From Bacillus sp. 103mf (GTDB lineage Bacteria > Bacillota > Bacilli > Bacillales > Bacillaceae_G), in contig NZ_FPAF01000001.1 of assembly GCF_900116295.1 (NCBI RefSeq), positions 682,001 to 746,000 of the forward strand: a stretch of DNA of 64,000 nt. The letters run 5' to 3'. Both the position numbers and the translations under genes were made by a program. The notes beneath the pieces were generated by a model. The model had not been told where the DNA came from. It worked only from the letters and a program-made list of their open reading frames with translations, and did no database searches. Positions within the stretch are counted from its first letter, which is position 1, and each line of letters opens with the position of its first letter. Below, piece by piece: positions 1-8,709 of the stretch.

Positions 1-530
1 TCAAATACCTCTTCTAATACAACACCGGCTGTATCTCCCGTTAAATTATCATCAATTGCATTTAAATGATCTTCAATATAATATACAGGAGCAAAATAAT
101 CATCGACAATTTGGTCAATAATCATATGGGTCACATGAAGGGTACTTCTCTTTATGCGCTGTTTTTCTCCCAGTTTATTCCACGCCCGTTCAATCGCCTT
201 ATTATGCGAAAAGTGAAAAGATACAACAAAATGATCACTAACAAATAAATCAATTTCATGAGGCTCTAGTCCCTCTTCACTAAAAGCATGAAGAACTAAA
301 AAATTATACCCTTCATAAAAGTCAACTTTCGGCCTCTGTACGTACTCTAAACAATCTTCAATCGCAAGGGGATGGAATTTAAAATAATCTTGTAAAATAT
401 ATGTATACTCTTCTTTCGTCGGTTTACATAAGTCTAACCAAAACCATACGATATCTTCTCGCTTCGTTTCTTCTAATGATACGTCATATAATACTTCATT
501 TTCCTTTGTTACTGCACAAATTCTTATCAT
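1..530 (-). CDS. corA: CorA-family Mg2+/Co2+ transporter, N-terminal part (runs off window)
   Basis: The frame reads from an ATG at 530 to the left edge without a stop (about 176 codons) and starts MIRICAVTKENEVLYDV. The visible part is the acidic cytoplasmic N-domain of CorA-type channels, including an IEDCLEY stretch and a later VDDYFAPVYYIED segment. CorA proteins form pentameric inner-membrane channels for Mg2+ and other divalent cations. The two C-terminal membrane helices and the GMN motif would lie beyond position 1 and cannot be checked. A terminator at 563-584 separates it from the upstream nucleoside operon, so it should have its own promoter in the short gap. The family call is good; the true substrate is not established. 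Confidence 0.85.
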   Translation of the reverse strand, partial: MIRICAVTKENEVLYDVSLEETKREDIVWFWLDLCKPTKEEYTYILQDYFKFHPLAIEDCLEYVQRPKVDFYEGYNFLVLHAFSEEGLEPHEIDLFVSDHFVVSFHFSHNKAIERAWNKLGEKQRIKRSTLHVTHMIIDQIVDDYFAPVYYIEDHLNAIDDNLTGDTAGVVLEEVF

Positions 531-562
531 AATTTCACCCATTATTATTATATGCAAAAAAA

Positions 563-584
563 GCTAAGGAGAAAACTCCTTAGC
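563..584 (-). terminator. Terminator downstream of pdp (bidirectional shape)
   Basis: A perfect 9-bp stem (GCTAAGGAG/CTCCTTAGC) with a 4-nt loop is followed by T-runs on both strands. It lies between the pdp stop at 620 and the corA start at 530 and should end the deoB-pupG-pdp transcript. Confidence 0.85.
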
Positions 585-619
585 CTTTTTATCTCACAAT
601 TTGTGAACAAATTGTCACT

Positions 620-1924
620 TTATTTTTTTACGATGCCGTGTACTAACTTCGGTGCATCTACGTGCTCCGAAGACACTTTCATGTTTTCGTAAATTTTTTG
701 TTTTACATCTTCTACATTTTCACGGTTTGCGTAAATCGTTACAAGTGATTCACCCTTCTTCACGCTATCGCCAACTTTTTTACGAAGCATTAGACCAACT
801 GCTAAATCGATTTCAGATTCTTTCGTTGCTCGTCCTGCACCAAGAAGCATCGCTGCTGTACCAATTTCATCTGCTACAATTTCAGATACATAGCCATCTT
901 CTTTTGCTTCTACTTCAATCATATATTGTGCTTGCGGAAGTTTCGCTGGATCATCAACAACAGATGCATCGCCGCCTTGTGCTGCTAAGAACGTTTTAAA
1001 CGCTTCTAGTGCCTTGCCATTGTTCATCACTTCAATTAGCTTTTCACGTGCATCCTCTAAAGAAGAAGCTTGTCCAGCTAAGTAGACCATTTGACTTCCA
1101 AGTGTTAAACATAACTCTTCTAAATCTTTTGGTCCTTTTCCTTGCAATGTATCAATCGCTTCCTTCACTTCTAGAGCGTTACCGATTGCCTCACCAAGCG
1201 GCTGACTCATATCAGAGATAACAGCCATTGTTTTACGTCCAACATTGTTACCAATACGAACCATCGCTTCTGCTAATTGCTTCGCATCCTCATCCGTTTT
1301 CATAAATGCACCCGCACCTGTTTTTACATCAAGAACGATTGCATCCGCACCAGCTGCAATTTTTTTACTCATAATAGAGCTGGCAATTAACGGGATAGAG
1401 TTTACCGTTGCCGTCACGTCACGAAGTGCATATAACTTTTTGTCAGCAGGTGTTAAATTCCCGCTTTGCCCAATAACAGCAATTTTGTTTTCATTTACAA
1501 GACGAATAAATTCCTCGTTTTCAATTTCTACATGGAATCCTGGAACCGCTTCTAGTTTATCAATTGTACCACCTGTATGTCCAAGACCACGACCAGACAT
1601 TTTCGCAACTGGTACACCTAAAGCAGCTACTAATGGACCTAATACAAGTGTAGTTGTATCACCAACACCACCTGTTGAATGCTTATCTACTTTTACGCCT
1701 TCAATTGCTGATAAATCAATTGTATCTCCACTATTTACCATTGCCATCGTTAAATCAGCACGTTCCTGCTCATTCATATCTTGGAAGAAAATTGCCATTG
1801 CAAGTGAACTCATTTGGTAATCTGGAATATCACCATTTGTGTACCCTTCAATGATAAAATTAATTTCTTCTGTCGTTAATGCTTTGCCATCACGCTTTTT
1901 CGCAATTAGGTCCACCATTCTCAT
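620..1924 (-). CDS. pdp: Pyrimidine-nucleoside phosphorylase
   Basis: This 434-residue protein catalyses phosphorolysis of uridine and thymidine/deoxyuridine to the base and (deoxy)ribose-1-phosphate. The thymidine/pyrimidine phosphorylase signature is visible: KHSTGG at about residues 81-86 and [11 protein letters not shown] at about 110-120, both phosphate- and substrate-binding. Its length is normal for the family. It is the last gene of the minus-strand operon deoB-pupG-pdp, 7 nt after pupG. The pentose-1-phosphate it makes feeds DeoB upstream. In B. subtilis pdp lies elsewhere with dra-nupC, so joining it to deoB-pupG gives a compact salvage operon. Confidence 0.97.
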   Translation of the reverse strand: MRMVDLIAKKRDGKALTTEEINFIIEGYTNGDIPDYQMSSLAMAIFFQDMNEQERADLTMAMVNSGDTIDLSAIEGVKVDKHSTGGVGDTTTLVLGPLVAALGVPVAKMSGRGLGHTGGTIDKLEAVPGFHVEIENEEFIRLVNENKIAVIGQSGNLTPADKKLYALRDVTATVNSIPLIASSIMSKKIAAGADAIVLDVKTGAGAFMKTDEDAKQLAEAMVRIGNNVGRKTMAVISDMSQPLGEAIGNALEVKEAIDTLQGKGPKDLEELCLTLGSQMVYLAGQASSLEDAREKLIEVMNNGKALEAFKTFLAAQGGDASVVDDPAKLPQAQYMIEVEAKEDGYVSEIVADEIGTAAMLLGAGRATKESEIDLAVGLMLRKKVGDSVKKGESLVTIYANRENVEDVKQKIYENMKVSSEHVDAPKLVHGIVKK

Positions 1925-1931
1925 TGTAAAC

Positions 1932-2753
1932 TCATCCCTTCATTTGTTTTACAATTTCTTTTACAAGTGCTAAGAAGTTTGCTTTTACACGCTCTGTTGT
2001 TTCAATTACTTCCTCATGATTAAGCGGCTGATCTAAAATACCCGCTGCCATATTTGAAATACAAGAAATACCAAGTACTTTCATACCAGCATGACGCGCT
2101 ACAATAACTTCTGGTACAGTTGACATTCCAACTGCATCGCCGCCAACTGTACGGATCATACGAATTTCTGCAGGTGTTTCGTATACAGGACCTGTCATCC
2201 CAGCGTATACGCCTTCTTGTACTTTAATATTTAAATCAGCTGCAACTTGTTTCGCCATTGCACGAAGATCTTTACTATACGATTCAGACATATCAGGGAA
2301 ACGTACACCCATTTCAGAATCATTTGGTCCGATTAATGGATTGTAGCCCATGAAATTAATGTGATCTGAAATTAGCATTAAATCGCCTGGCTCATATGAT
2401 GTATTTACACCACCAGCTGCGTTAGTAACAACAACTGTTTCTACACCTAATTCTTTCATAACACGAACTGGGAATGTTACTTTTTGCATATCGTATCCTT
2501 CATAGTAATGGAAACGACCTTGCATTGCTACAACTGTCACTCCTTGAAGTGTACCGAATACTAATTGACCAGCATGACCTTCAACTGTAGATACAGGAAA
2601 CTCAGGAATTTCATTATAAGGTACAGCTACTGCATTTTCGATTTCATCAGCTAATACACCTAAACCTGAACCAAGGATTAGTCCTACTGTTGGTGTTTCT
2701 TGAAATTTACCTTTTAAATATGATGCAGATTTTGAAATTAATTCACGATTCAT
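1932..2753 (-). CDS. pupG: Purine-nucleoside phosphorylase (PNP I)
   Basis: This 273-residue trimeric-type purine-nucleoside phosphorylase cleaves inosine, guanosine and their deoxy forms with phosphate. Visible family features are GSG at residues 28-30 (phosphate loop), RFHYYEG at about 80-86, NAAGG at 111-115 and a late GMSTVPE segment of the base/ribose site. The ATG start is preceded by a clear AGGAGGAA site. It sits 12 nt after deoB and 7 nt before pdp and is surely cotranscribed. The deoB-pupG pair next to xerD-fur is conserved with B. subtilis drm-pupG. Confidence 0.97.
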   Translation of the reverse strand: MNRELISKSASYLKGKFQETPTVGLILGSGLGVLADEIENAVAVPYNEIPEFPVSTVEGHAGQLVFGTLQGVTVVAMQGRFHYYEGYDMQKVTFPVRVMKELGVETVVVTNAAGGVNTSYEPGDLMLISDHINFMGYNPLIGPNDSEMGVRFPDMSESYSKDLRAMAKQVAADLNIKVQEGVYAGMTGPVYETPAEIRMIRTVGGDAVGMSTVPEVIVARHAGMKVLGISCISNMAAGILDQPLNHEEVIETTERVKANFLALVKEIVKQMKG

Positions 2754-2765
2754 TTTATATTCCTC

Positions 2766-3950
2766 CTATTTACCTAGCTCGTTTAAGAAGCTTTTTCCGT
2801 ATTTTGGCATTGTTACATTAAAGTTTTCTGCAACTGTTGCACCGATATCAGCAAATGTTTGACGAAGTGGCAATTCTTGTCCACCATTTTTCATACTTGG
2901 GCTATACGCTAATAATGGTACATATTCACGCGTATGGTCTGTACCGTAGTGAATTGGGTCATTACCATGGTCAGCTGTGATAAGTAATAAGTCGTCTTCT
3001 TTTAACTTCTCAAGTACTTCAGGAAGACGTGCATCATATTCTTGCAGTGCTTCTCCATAGCCTTGAGGATCACGGCGATGACCGAATAATGCATCAAAGT
3101 CAACAAGATTTACAAAGCTTAAACCTGTAAAGTCCATATTCACTGTATCTGCAAGCTTATCCATACCATCCATGTTGGATTTTGTACGAAGTGACTCTGT
3201 TACGCCTTCTCCATCATAAATATCAGAGATTTTACCGATTGCAATTACATCATAATTGGAATCTTTTAATTCGTTCATAACTGTACGACCAAATGGTTTT
3301 AAAGCGTAGTCATGACGGTTCGGTGTACGTGTAAAGTTTCCTGGCTCCCCAACGAATGGACGAGCAATAACACGACCAACCATATATTTTTCATCGAGTG
3401 TTAACTCACGTGCAATTTTACAAATGTTATACAATTCTTCAAGTGGTACAACTTCTTCATGAGCAGCAATTTGCAGTACGCTATCAGCAGATGTATACAC
3501 AATTAATGCACCTGTTTCCATATGCTCCTGTCCAAGCTCATCTAGAATTCCTGTTCCAGAAGCTGGTTTATTCCCAATGATTTTACGCCCTGTTCTCGCT
3601 TCTAGCTCGTCCAGCAATTCTTTTGGGAATCCTTCTGGGAACACTTGGAATGGCGTGTCAATGTAGAGACCCATAATTTCCCAGTGTCCTGTCATTGTAT
3701 CTTTACCCATAGATTTTTCTTGCATTCTTGTATAATATGCAAGCGGCTTCTCTACTTTTGAAATCCCTTTCATTTCACGGATATTACCAAGACCTAAATT
3801 CATCATGTTTGGCATCTGTAATCCATTCATATGCTCTGCAATATGACCTAATGTGTCAGACCCTTTATCACCATATTTCTCAGCATCTGGTGCTTCTCCA
3901 ATTCCTACGGAGTCCATTACGATAAGGAAAATACGTTTATATTTGCTCAC
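2766..3950 (-). CDS. deoB: Phosphopentomutase
   Basis: This 394-residue member of the alkaline-phosphatase superfamily interconverts ribose-1-phosphate and ribose-5-phosphate (and the deoxy forms), linking nucleoside breakdown to the pentose phosphate pathway. Metal-binding residues appear in [10 protein letters not shown] near the N-terminus and in ITADHGNDP and TDHTREYVP near the C-terminus. Thr85 in KDTMTGHWE matches the phosphorylated threonine known from B. cereus phosphopentomutase. The start is GTG, set by AGGAGG 8 nt upstream. It is the first gene of the salvage operon. Confidence 0.98.
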   Translation of the reverse strand: MSKYKRIFLIVMDSVGIGEAPDAEKYGDKGSDTLGHIAEHMNGLQMPNMMNLGLGNIREMKGISKVEKPLAYYTRMQEKSMGKDTMTGHWEIMGLYIDTPFQVFPEGFPKELLDELEARTGRKIIGNKPASGTGILDELGQEHMETGALIVYTSADSVLQIAAHEEVVPLEELYNICKIARELTLDEKYMVGRVIARPFVGEPGNFTRTPNRHDYALKPFGRTVMNELKDSNYDVIAIGKISDIYDGEGVTESLRTKSNMDGMDKLADTVNMDFTGLSFVNLVDFDALFGHRRDPQGYGEALQEYDARLPEVLEKLKEDDLLLITADHGNDPIHYGTDHTREYVPLLAYSPSMKNGGQELPLRQTFADIGATVAENFNVTMPKYGKSFLNELGK

Positions 3951-4025
3951 AACTGTAACCTCCTATATATGCTACTAATGTAGTATGTTCAAATTGCTGT
4001 AAAAACTTCCTTCTTCTTCTAAGTC

Positions 4026-4040
4026 AGATGTCAGACATCT
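4026..4040. promoter_or_regulatory. 15-bp perfect palindrome in the deoB leader region
   Basis: AGATGTC-A-GACATCT is a perfect inverted repeat about 75 bp upstream of the deoB GTG. A -10-like TATGAT for deoB lies just upstream on the minus strand, at about 4053-4058, so the site would sit around the start of transcription, where an operator would act. I do not know the cognate regulator; a nucleoside-responsive repressor is only a guess. Confidence 0.4.
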
Positions 4041-4155
4041 CCCACAGCTATCATAACATGTTCACGCTTTCTTTTTAAGGAATTTTTATCACATTTCATA
4101 TTTTCTACACATTTTCATTGTAATCTATTCTGCACAGAAGTGCTAATAAAACCAA

Positions 4156-4352
4156 TATATAAATCCATTTTGATTTTTTAACATATCAGTCGCTGCTATG
4201 CAGAACAACACGTGATCTGCATTCGTTTTCTCTCTTTGTTTTAATTCTTGCATGTGGCAGGAAAAGGTCCTGACCGCTTCTATGCATGGCCAGATCCTCT
4301 CGCCCACCGAAAAAGAAAGACTTTTCTTATTTTTTAATTGGCATATATATTA
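4156..4352 (-). repeat. bcr1-type repeat (minus orientation)
   Basis: About 197 bp. It has the conserved core seen many times in this window (GTGGCAGGAAAAGG, CTGACCGCTTCTATGCATGG, CCAGATCCTCTCG) and AT-rich TATATAAAT ends. It matches my recollection of the bcr1 element of the B. cereus group. No coding capacity. Confidence 0.75.
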
Positions 4353-4358
4353 ATAATA

Positions 4359-4603
4359 GTAACTGCTCAGCCATACATTTCATTTGGAAGTTTGGTAAGG
4401 AGTATAATTCCAGCGAAAATACGCTAACCTATAATTGCTGCCATGAAGATAAAAATGGACCTACACCTCGCTGCCTTTCTTTGTTTTAAAACTTTGCGCG
4501 TGGCAGGAAAAGGCACTGACCGCTACTATACATAGCCAGTCCCTCTCGACCATTTAAAAAAATGCTTTTCTATCGTTTTTTCATAGAGTGACTGAATAGT
4601 TAC
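4359..4603. mobile_element. 245-bp MITE with IS66-like ends, intact copy
   Basis: It begins GTAACTGCTCAG and ends CTGAATAGTTAC, imperfect 12-bp inverted repeats starting 5'-GTAA. Flanks are TAATAATA and CAATAATA, an 8-bp duplication with one mismatch. A second copy at 25960-26308 has perfect ends and a perfect 8-bp duplication. GTAA ends plus 8-bp duplications are features of IS66-family insertion sequences. There is no room for a transposase. The right half carries a diverged bcr1-like core, so the element looks chimeric. Confidence 0.75.
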
Positions 4604-4617
4604 CAATAATAAATAAA

Positions 4618-4640
4618 AACAGCTCTCTCAAAGAGCTGTT
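4618..4640 (-). terminator. Terminator of the YtkA-type lipoprotein gene
   Basis: AACAGCTCT/AGAGCTGTT with a short loop, followed on the minus strand by TTTATTTATT, directly after the stop at 4643. Confidence 0.8.
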
Positions 4641-4642
4641 CC

Positions 4643-5386
4643 TTATTTCACTTCAACCGTTTCTTCTTTATGATCATGAAGATCACCTTTTCGTACATGA
4701 ACCTTCACTTTATATGTGCCTGCTTCTTTAAATGTATGAGCGCTTGTATATTCACCTTTGTTACCTTCTTTTGCTGGAACAAACTCGTGCTTATCTGCAC
4801 CATCTTTCCAAATTTCAAGTTGAACTTCCGCACCAGTTAATGTTTCTTCTTTTTGTTTTAAGTGTACTTTCATTGTAGATTCTGTATTTGCTTTTACACC
4901 ATCTGCCATAAGATGAATCATTGTCTCACTTTTATGATCACCATGACCTGCCCCATGACTATCATGAGCTTTCTTTTCTTCTGTTACTTTTGCATTTCCA
5001 ACAGCTACTTTTACTTCTGGCATCACATGCATATCACGTGCATTTGTATGTGCAATAATATGATAAACACCGTCAGATGGGAATGTTTTATCGATTGTAT
5101 AAACGCCGTTTCCTTTATGCTTCGCATTTACCATTTCTTTTTTCTCTTCGCCATCTTTCCAAATTTCAAATTTCACATCATCTGCATCTGTTACTTTTTC
5201 TTTCCCTTGTGTAACAATTGCTTGAACTTCCACTTTTTCATTTGGCTTGATTGTTTCAGGATTTGTTTTTACTTCTACTTTTACTTCTTCAAGCGGCTTA
5301 TCCTTTTTCGCTTTCTCGTCTGATTTCGTATTACAACCAGCTAATGCTAGTATAGTGATAAATAATGTAATTAAAAGTTTCTTCAT
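4643..5386 (-). CDS. Lipoprotein with two YtkA/FixH-like domains
   Basis: A 247-residue exported lipoprotein. The signal peptide ends in the lipobox LALAGC with the lipidated cysteine at about residue 18. Two similar beta-sandwich units follow, each with a KFEIWKDG or QLEIWKDG strand and a closing GVYTIDKTF or GEYTSAHTF strand, so the protein is a tandem duplication of the YtkA-like domain. A His-rich linker (HDSHGAGHGDHK, about residues 141-152) and a His-rich tail suggest metal binding, perhaps copper, but this is inference. It is monocistronic, with its own terminator at 4618-4640. The substrate is unknown. Confidence 0.8.
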   Translation of the reverse strand: MKKLLITLFITILALAGCNTKSDEKAKKDKPLEEVKVEVKTNPETIKPNEKVEVQAIVTQGKEKVTDADDVKFEIWKDGEEKKEMVNAKHKGNGVYTIDKTFPSDGVYHIIAHTNARDMHVMPEVKVAVGNAKVTEEKKAHDSHGAGHGDHKSETMIHLMADGVKANTESTMKVHLKQKEETLTGAEVQLEIWKDGADKHEFVPAKEGNKGEYTSAHTFKEAGTYKVKVHVRKGDLHDHKEETVEVK

Positions 5387-5524
5387 TATAACTTCCTCCT
5401 TCGTCCTATATAGTATAGAGGAAATATACGTTCATATTCTAGCCTTCTGCTGAAAACAATGTACGAAATGTTTGTGAAGTTTTTGTGAAGTTTTTTCACC
5501 ATAATAGCAAAAGGACATGAAAAT

Positions 5525-6415
5525 TCATGCCCTTGGATGGAACTGGTTATATACATCTTTTAATCTAGTTTTTGAAACATGCGTATAAATTTGCGTTGTT
5601 GAAATATCAGCATGACCAAGCATCTCTTGTACCGCCCTTAAATCCGCCCCATTCTCTAATAAATGCGTTGCAAAAGAATGACGTAACGTATGCGGTGTAA
5701 GTTCTTTTTGAATATTTGCTTCTTTTGCAAGTCTCTTTAAAATTTTCCAAAACCCTTGGCGAGATAAACGATTTCCATGATGATTTAAAAAGAGTGCTTC
5801 AGCGGTCTTCTTTCCTAACAGTTCCGGTCTTCCTTTTTCAATATAATGTTGGATCGCTTCGGCCGCTAAGCTGCCAAGAGGGATAATTCTCTCTTTATTT
5901 CCCTTTCCAATGCAACGAACAAAACCCATCGTTAAATGTACATCAGCTAAGTTTAATTCAATTAATTCAGAAACACGTAATCCTGTTGCATATAATAACT
6001 CCAGCATAGCCTTATCACGAATTCCGAAGGCACTTGTTCCTTTTGGCGTTTGTAATAACGCTTCTACCTCATCAATGGATAACACTTTCGGTAATTTACG
6101 CTCAGCTTGAGGCGTTTCAATATGTACAGATGGGTCATGTTCTACAACACGTTCACGTAATAAAAATTGATGAAACGATCGTACAGATGCAATGTGACGC
6201 GCCATCGTTTTCGAAGATTTATCATTCTCTTTTAGATGGTGTAAAAAATTAACAATATGCATGCGTGTCACATCATGAAAAGATGTAATCTCCTCTACTT
6301 TTTGTAAATACTTCATATAACTTTTTAGATCACGTTCATATGATACAACTGTATTTTTAGCTAATCCTTTTTCAACAACCATATAATGAATAAAGTCTTG
6401 TAATTGATCTTCCAA
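5525..6415 (-). CDS. xerD: Site-specific tyrosine recombinase XerD
   Basis: This 296-residue tyrosine recombinase acts with XerC at dif to resolve chromosome dimers. It has the N-terminal SAM-like core-binding domain and a C-terminal catalytic domain with the family residues: Arg in [12 protein letters not shown], HxxR in [12 protein letters not shown], a second His in [11 protein letters not shown] and the Tyr nucleophile in IYTHVS. The position next to yqzK, fur and spoIIM, upstream of deoB-pupG, matches B. subtilis ripX, which supports XerD rather than XerC. A weak hairpin (about 5510-5535) overlaps its stop. Confidence 0.96.
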   Translation of the reverse strand: MEDQLQDFIHYMVVEKGLAKNTVVSYERDLKSYMKYLQKVEEITSFHDVTRMHIVNFLHHLKENDKSSKTMARHIASVRSFHQFLLRERVVEHDPSVHIETPQAERKLPKVLSIDEVEALLQTPKGTSAFGIRDKAMLELLYATGLRVSELIELNLADVHLTMGFVRCIGKGNKERIIPLGSLAAEAIQHYIEKGRPELLGKKTAEALFLNHHGNRLSRQGFWKILKRLAKEANIQKELTPHTLRHSFATHLLENGADLRAVQEMLGHADISTTQIYTHVSKTRLKDVYNQFHPRA

Positions 6416-6421
6416 TCTTCT

Positions 6422-6652
6422 CTACTCCCCATTTTCATAGAAAAAAATCATTCTGTTTACGAAAGCATCTTTCGCAGGTTCTTCTGTTCCGGATACTTTT
6501 TCTACCATTTCTTCTTTCGGTTTTTCATAACGATGGTAACTTTCATATTCTTCATTTATCCATAGTATAGCGAAATAAAACAAAATGGTACAACTGGTAA
6601 ACAATAAAAATACTTTCATACCATCAAAAATAATTTTCATTGCTCGGCGCAT
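6422..6652 (-). CDS. yqzK: YqzK-like small membrane protein (DUF4227)
   Basis: A 76-residue protein. The start is placed at the ATG at 6652 (MRRAMKIIFDGMKVF) because GGAGG lies 9 nt upstream; the open frame continues to 6706 without a better site. A single hydrophobic segment (about residues 12-30) is followed by a charged tail, so it should be a one-pass membrane protein. It sits between fur and xerD as in B. subtilis, 6 nt before xerD. Function unknown. Confidence 0.85.
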   Translation of the reverse strand: MRRAMKIIFDGMKVFLLFTSCTILFYFAILWINEEYESYHRYEKPKEEMVEKVSGTEEPAKDAFVNRMIFFYENGE

Positions 6653-6728
6653 TGTAAATTCCTCCAAAATATATGTTATTACAACATATGCCAAGCTTTT
6701 CATCATTTATACCTAATTATGAACAAAA

Positions 6729-6758
6729 AACCTCTTCCTAATTAAATAGGAAAAGGTT
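6729..6758 (-). terminator. Terminator of fur
   Basis: A 12-bp stem pairing AACCTTTTCCTA with TAGGAAGAGGTT on the minus strand, followed by a T-run and overlapping the fur stop codon. Confidence 0.85.
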
Positions 6759-7212
6759 AATTTTCTTCTGTTAATTTTTCTTGACAATTTTCACAAATAC
6801 CGTGAAACGTTAAACGATGGTCTTTTACTTTAAAGCGCCACTCTTGTTCTACTCTTTTTTCTACTTCGCCAAGTAAATCTTCTTGAATTTCTTCTACTGC
6901 ACCGCACTCCGTACAAATTAAATGATGATGAAAACGTGATGCTCCTTCTTGGCGTAAGTCATAGCGCGAAACACCGTCACCGAAATTAATCTTGTCGACA
7001 ATCTTTAACTCGGATAATAATTCCAAAGTCCGATAGACGGTTGCAAGTCCGATCTCTGGCGACTTTTCTTTTACAAGGAGGTAAACATCTTCTGCGCTTA
7101 AATGGTCTTCTTCATTTTCTAGCAGCACGCGAACCGTAGCTTCACGTTGTGGTGTTAATTTATAACTCGCTGCATGTAACTGCTTCTTAATTCGATCAAT
7201 TCTTTCTTCCAT
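6757..7212 (-). CDS. fur: Ferric uptake regulator family repressor
   Basis: A 151-residue Fur-family winged-helix regulator. It has an N-terminal DNA-binding domain (LTPQREATVRVLLE, then GLATVYRTLELL as recognition helix) and a C-terminal metal/dimer domain with FHHHLICTECG and a second CENCQ pair, giving two CxxC motifs that hold the structural zinc. Position beside yqzK-xerD and spoIIM is that of B. subtilis fur rather than perR or zur. It should repress iron uptake genes with Fe2+ as corepressor. A sigma-A promoter lies at 7247-7274. Confidence 0.95.
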   Translation of the reverse strand: MEERIDRIKKQLHAASYKLTPQREATVRVLLENEEDHLSAEDVYLLVKEKSPEIGLATVYRTLELLSELKIVDKINFGDGVSRYDLRQEGASRFHHHLICTECGAVEEIQEDLLGEVEKRVEQEWRFKVKDHRLTFHGICENCQEKLTEEN

Positions 7213-7246
7213 TCGGTACTACTCCCTCCCTCGCCACTCTTACCCC

Positions 7247-7274
7247 ATTATATCAGAAGAAGGGCAACTGTCAA
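7247..7274 (-). promoter_or_regulatory. Sigma-A promoter of fur
   Basis: TTGACA (7269-7274) and an extended TGATATAAT with TATAAT at 7247-7252 are separated by 16 bp, pointing at fur. Confidence 0.75.
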
Positions 7275-7289
7275 AAGAAAAATAATCAA

Positions 7290-7307
7290 AATTACTTGAT
7301 AGTAATT
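7290..7307. promoter_or_regulatory. 18-bp palindrome between fur and spoIIM
   Basis: AATTACT-TGAT-AGTAATT is a perfect 7-4-7 inverted repeat 16 bp upstream of the fur -35. It could be an operator or the remains of a spoIIM terminator; there is no T-run. It does not fit the PerR, Fur or Zur box consensus well. Confidence 0.35.
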
Positions 7308-7319
7308 CTCAAAGTATAA

Positions 7320-7970
7320 TTACTTTTTATTAATAGTATCCATGACTTGTTTCATAAAATTTGGCGATAAATATGCCTCAATTCCCGAAGAAGCCGCTAA
7401 CACCGCACCGATAATAAGAAAAAAGCAAGTGTAGCGCATAAAAAGTGGTAACAATGGCTCATTTACTTTGCGAATAAATTGATGACGAATCATACGCAGC
7501 GAAAAACTAGCTGCAATCGTCGTCATAATAAGAAACGTTGGTATGATAATTAAATTTTGGGGAAGTACAGCTACAAATGCTAATAATAAGCCGTTCCATC
7601 CAAGTTGACTTACTAAAAAACCTACTGTAAATCCAACAACGACTCCTTTTAAAAATAATAAAATAAAAATAAGTGGTAAACCAATGATGGAAATACCTAA
7701 AATCCAAATAAAGCCAATGTATTTCAGTTGCGATAAGTAACTTTCTCGAAACATCTCACCCGCATTTGCAAATTGCCCTTTGGAAACTTGTCCAAAAAAA
7801 CGACTCAAATAAAAGTACAAATCTTGCTTTTGACTTACTTGTAAACTATTCACAAGAATTGCTCCAAAAATAACTCCCATTAATAAAAGGACAGCTACAA
7901 ATACATATAATGAAGCGTGTTCTTGTACATGATATGTTACACGATCTTGCCAAGATGATTTCCTTAGCAT
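7320..7970 (-). CDS. spoIIM: Stage II sporulation protein M
   Basis: A 216-residue polytopic membrane protein, with start at the ATG at 7970 (MLRKSSWQDR), 8 nt after GGAGGG; the open frame extends further without support. Five or so hydrophobic segments are visible: one near the N-terminus, then a cluster including the GLPLIFILLFLKGVVVGFTVGFL and VLPQNLIIIPTFLI stretches. SpoIIM is part of the SpoIID-IIP-IIM machine that remodels septal peptidoglycan during engulfment. An excellent sigma-E promoter lies just upstream at 8001-8029, as expected for mother-cell expression. Confidence 0.95.
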   Translation of the reverse strand: MLRKSSWQDRVTYHVQEHASLYVFVAVLLLMGVIFGAILVNSLQVSQKQDLYFYLSRFFGQVSKGQFANAGEMFRESYLSQLKYIGFIWILGISIIGLPLIFILLFLKGVVVGFTVGFLVSQLGWNGLLLAFVAVLPQNLIIIPTFLIMTTIAASFSLRMIRHQFIRKVNEPLLPLFMRYTCFFLIIGAVLAASSGIEAYLSPNFMKQVMDTINKK

Positions 7971-8000
7971 ATTATGTCCCTCCGTTCTTCCTCTTACTAG

Positions 8001-8029
8001 AATGTATGAGAGAAAGAAAAAAGTATGAC
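8001..8029 (-). promoter_or_regulatory. Sigma-E promoter of spoIIM
   Basis: On the minus strand GTCATACT (8022-8029), a 13-bp spacer and CATACATT (8001-8008) match the sigma-E consensus at 7 of 8 positions in each hexamer-like block. It lies about 30 bp upstream of the spoIIM start. Confidence 0.8.
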
Positions 8030-8094
8030 GAATTAGCATTGAAATTCCACGTCACTTTGCTAAACTTAAAAGAAGAGAATAGGAGGGATTTCGT

Positions 8095-8646
8095 TTGAAA
8101 CAACTATTATTAGATTTTCCAACATTATTTCAAACTGAGCGCTTACAAGTGCGGAAACCATTCCCAGGTGATGGGGCGGAAGTTTACGAAGCAATTCAAT
8201 CTTCTTTAGAAGACTTACAGCCATGGATGGCTATTACACATGAAACTGAAGAAAGTGCAGAGTCAGCAGTTAGAGAAGCACATGGAAAGTTTTTACTTCG
8301 TGAAACATTACCGTTTCATCTATACGATAAAACATCGGGTACTTTCATCGGTGCACTCACTCTTCACCCAGAAAATTGGGATATTCCAAAGTTTTCGATT
8401 AACTTTTGGCTTCATAGCTCTTATACAAAACAAGGATATATGACAGAAGCATTAAAAGGAGCTGTTCAATTCGCTTTCGATAAACTTGGAGCAAAACGTC
8501 TTGAAATTCGCTGTGATGCGAATAATACAAATGCACGATTAGTTGCAGAACGCCTAGAATTTATTCTAGAAGGTACGCTCGAAAATGATTTCCTTGCTCC
8601 TGATGGTAGTTTATGTGATACGTGTGTATATGCAAAAATACAATAA
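8095..8646 (+). CDS. GNAT-family N-acetyltransferase (RimJ/RimL type)
   Basis: A 183-residue protein with the Acetyltransf_3 layout: TERLQVRKP near the N-terminus, FSINFWLHSSYTKQGYMTEAL as the acetyl-CoA loop, and RLEIRCDANNTNARLVAERL as the late conserved block typical of ribosomal-protein alanine acetyltransferase relatives. It starts with TTG at 8095, chosen because AGGAGG lies 8 nt upstream. It is divergent from spoIIM and convergent with nudF. The acceptor substrate cannot be deduced. Confidence 0.85.
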   Translation: MKQLLLDFPTLFQTERLQVRKPFPGDGAEVYEAIQSSLEDLQPWMAITHETEESAESAVREAHGKFLLRETLPFHLYDKTSGTFIGALTLHPENWDIPKFSINFWLHSSYTKQGYMTEALKGAVQFAFDKLGAKRLEIRCDANNTNARLVAERLEFILEGTLENDFLAPDGSLCDTCVYAKIQ

Positions 8647-8680
8647 AATGAGTATCTAGTCATTTTTACATTCTAAAAAA

Positions 8681-8709
8681 ATAAACACTTGCATGAAGCG
8701 AGTGTTTAT
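8681..8709. terminator. Bidirectional terminator between acetyltransferase and nudF
   Basis: A 12-bp stem (ATAAACACTTGC/GCGAGTGTTTAT) has T-runs on both strands and overlaps the nudF stop codon. Confidence 0.85.

Noticed and set aside
652-1854. Several plus-strand open frames opposite pdp
   Set aside because: They lack ribosome-binding sites and family features and mirror the strongly conserved pdp gene.
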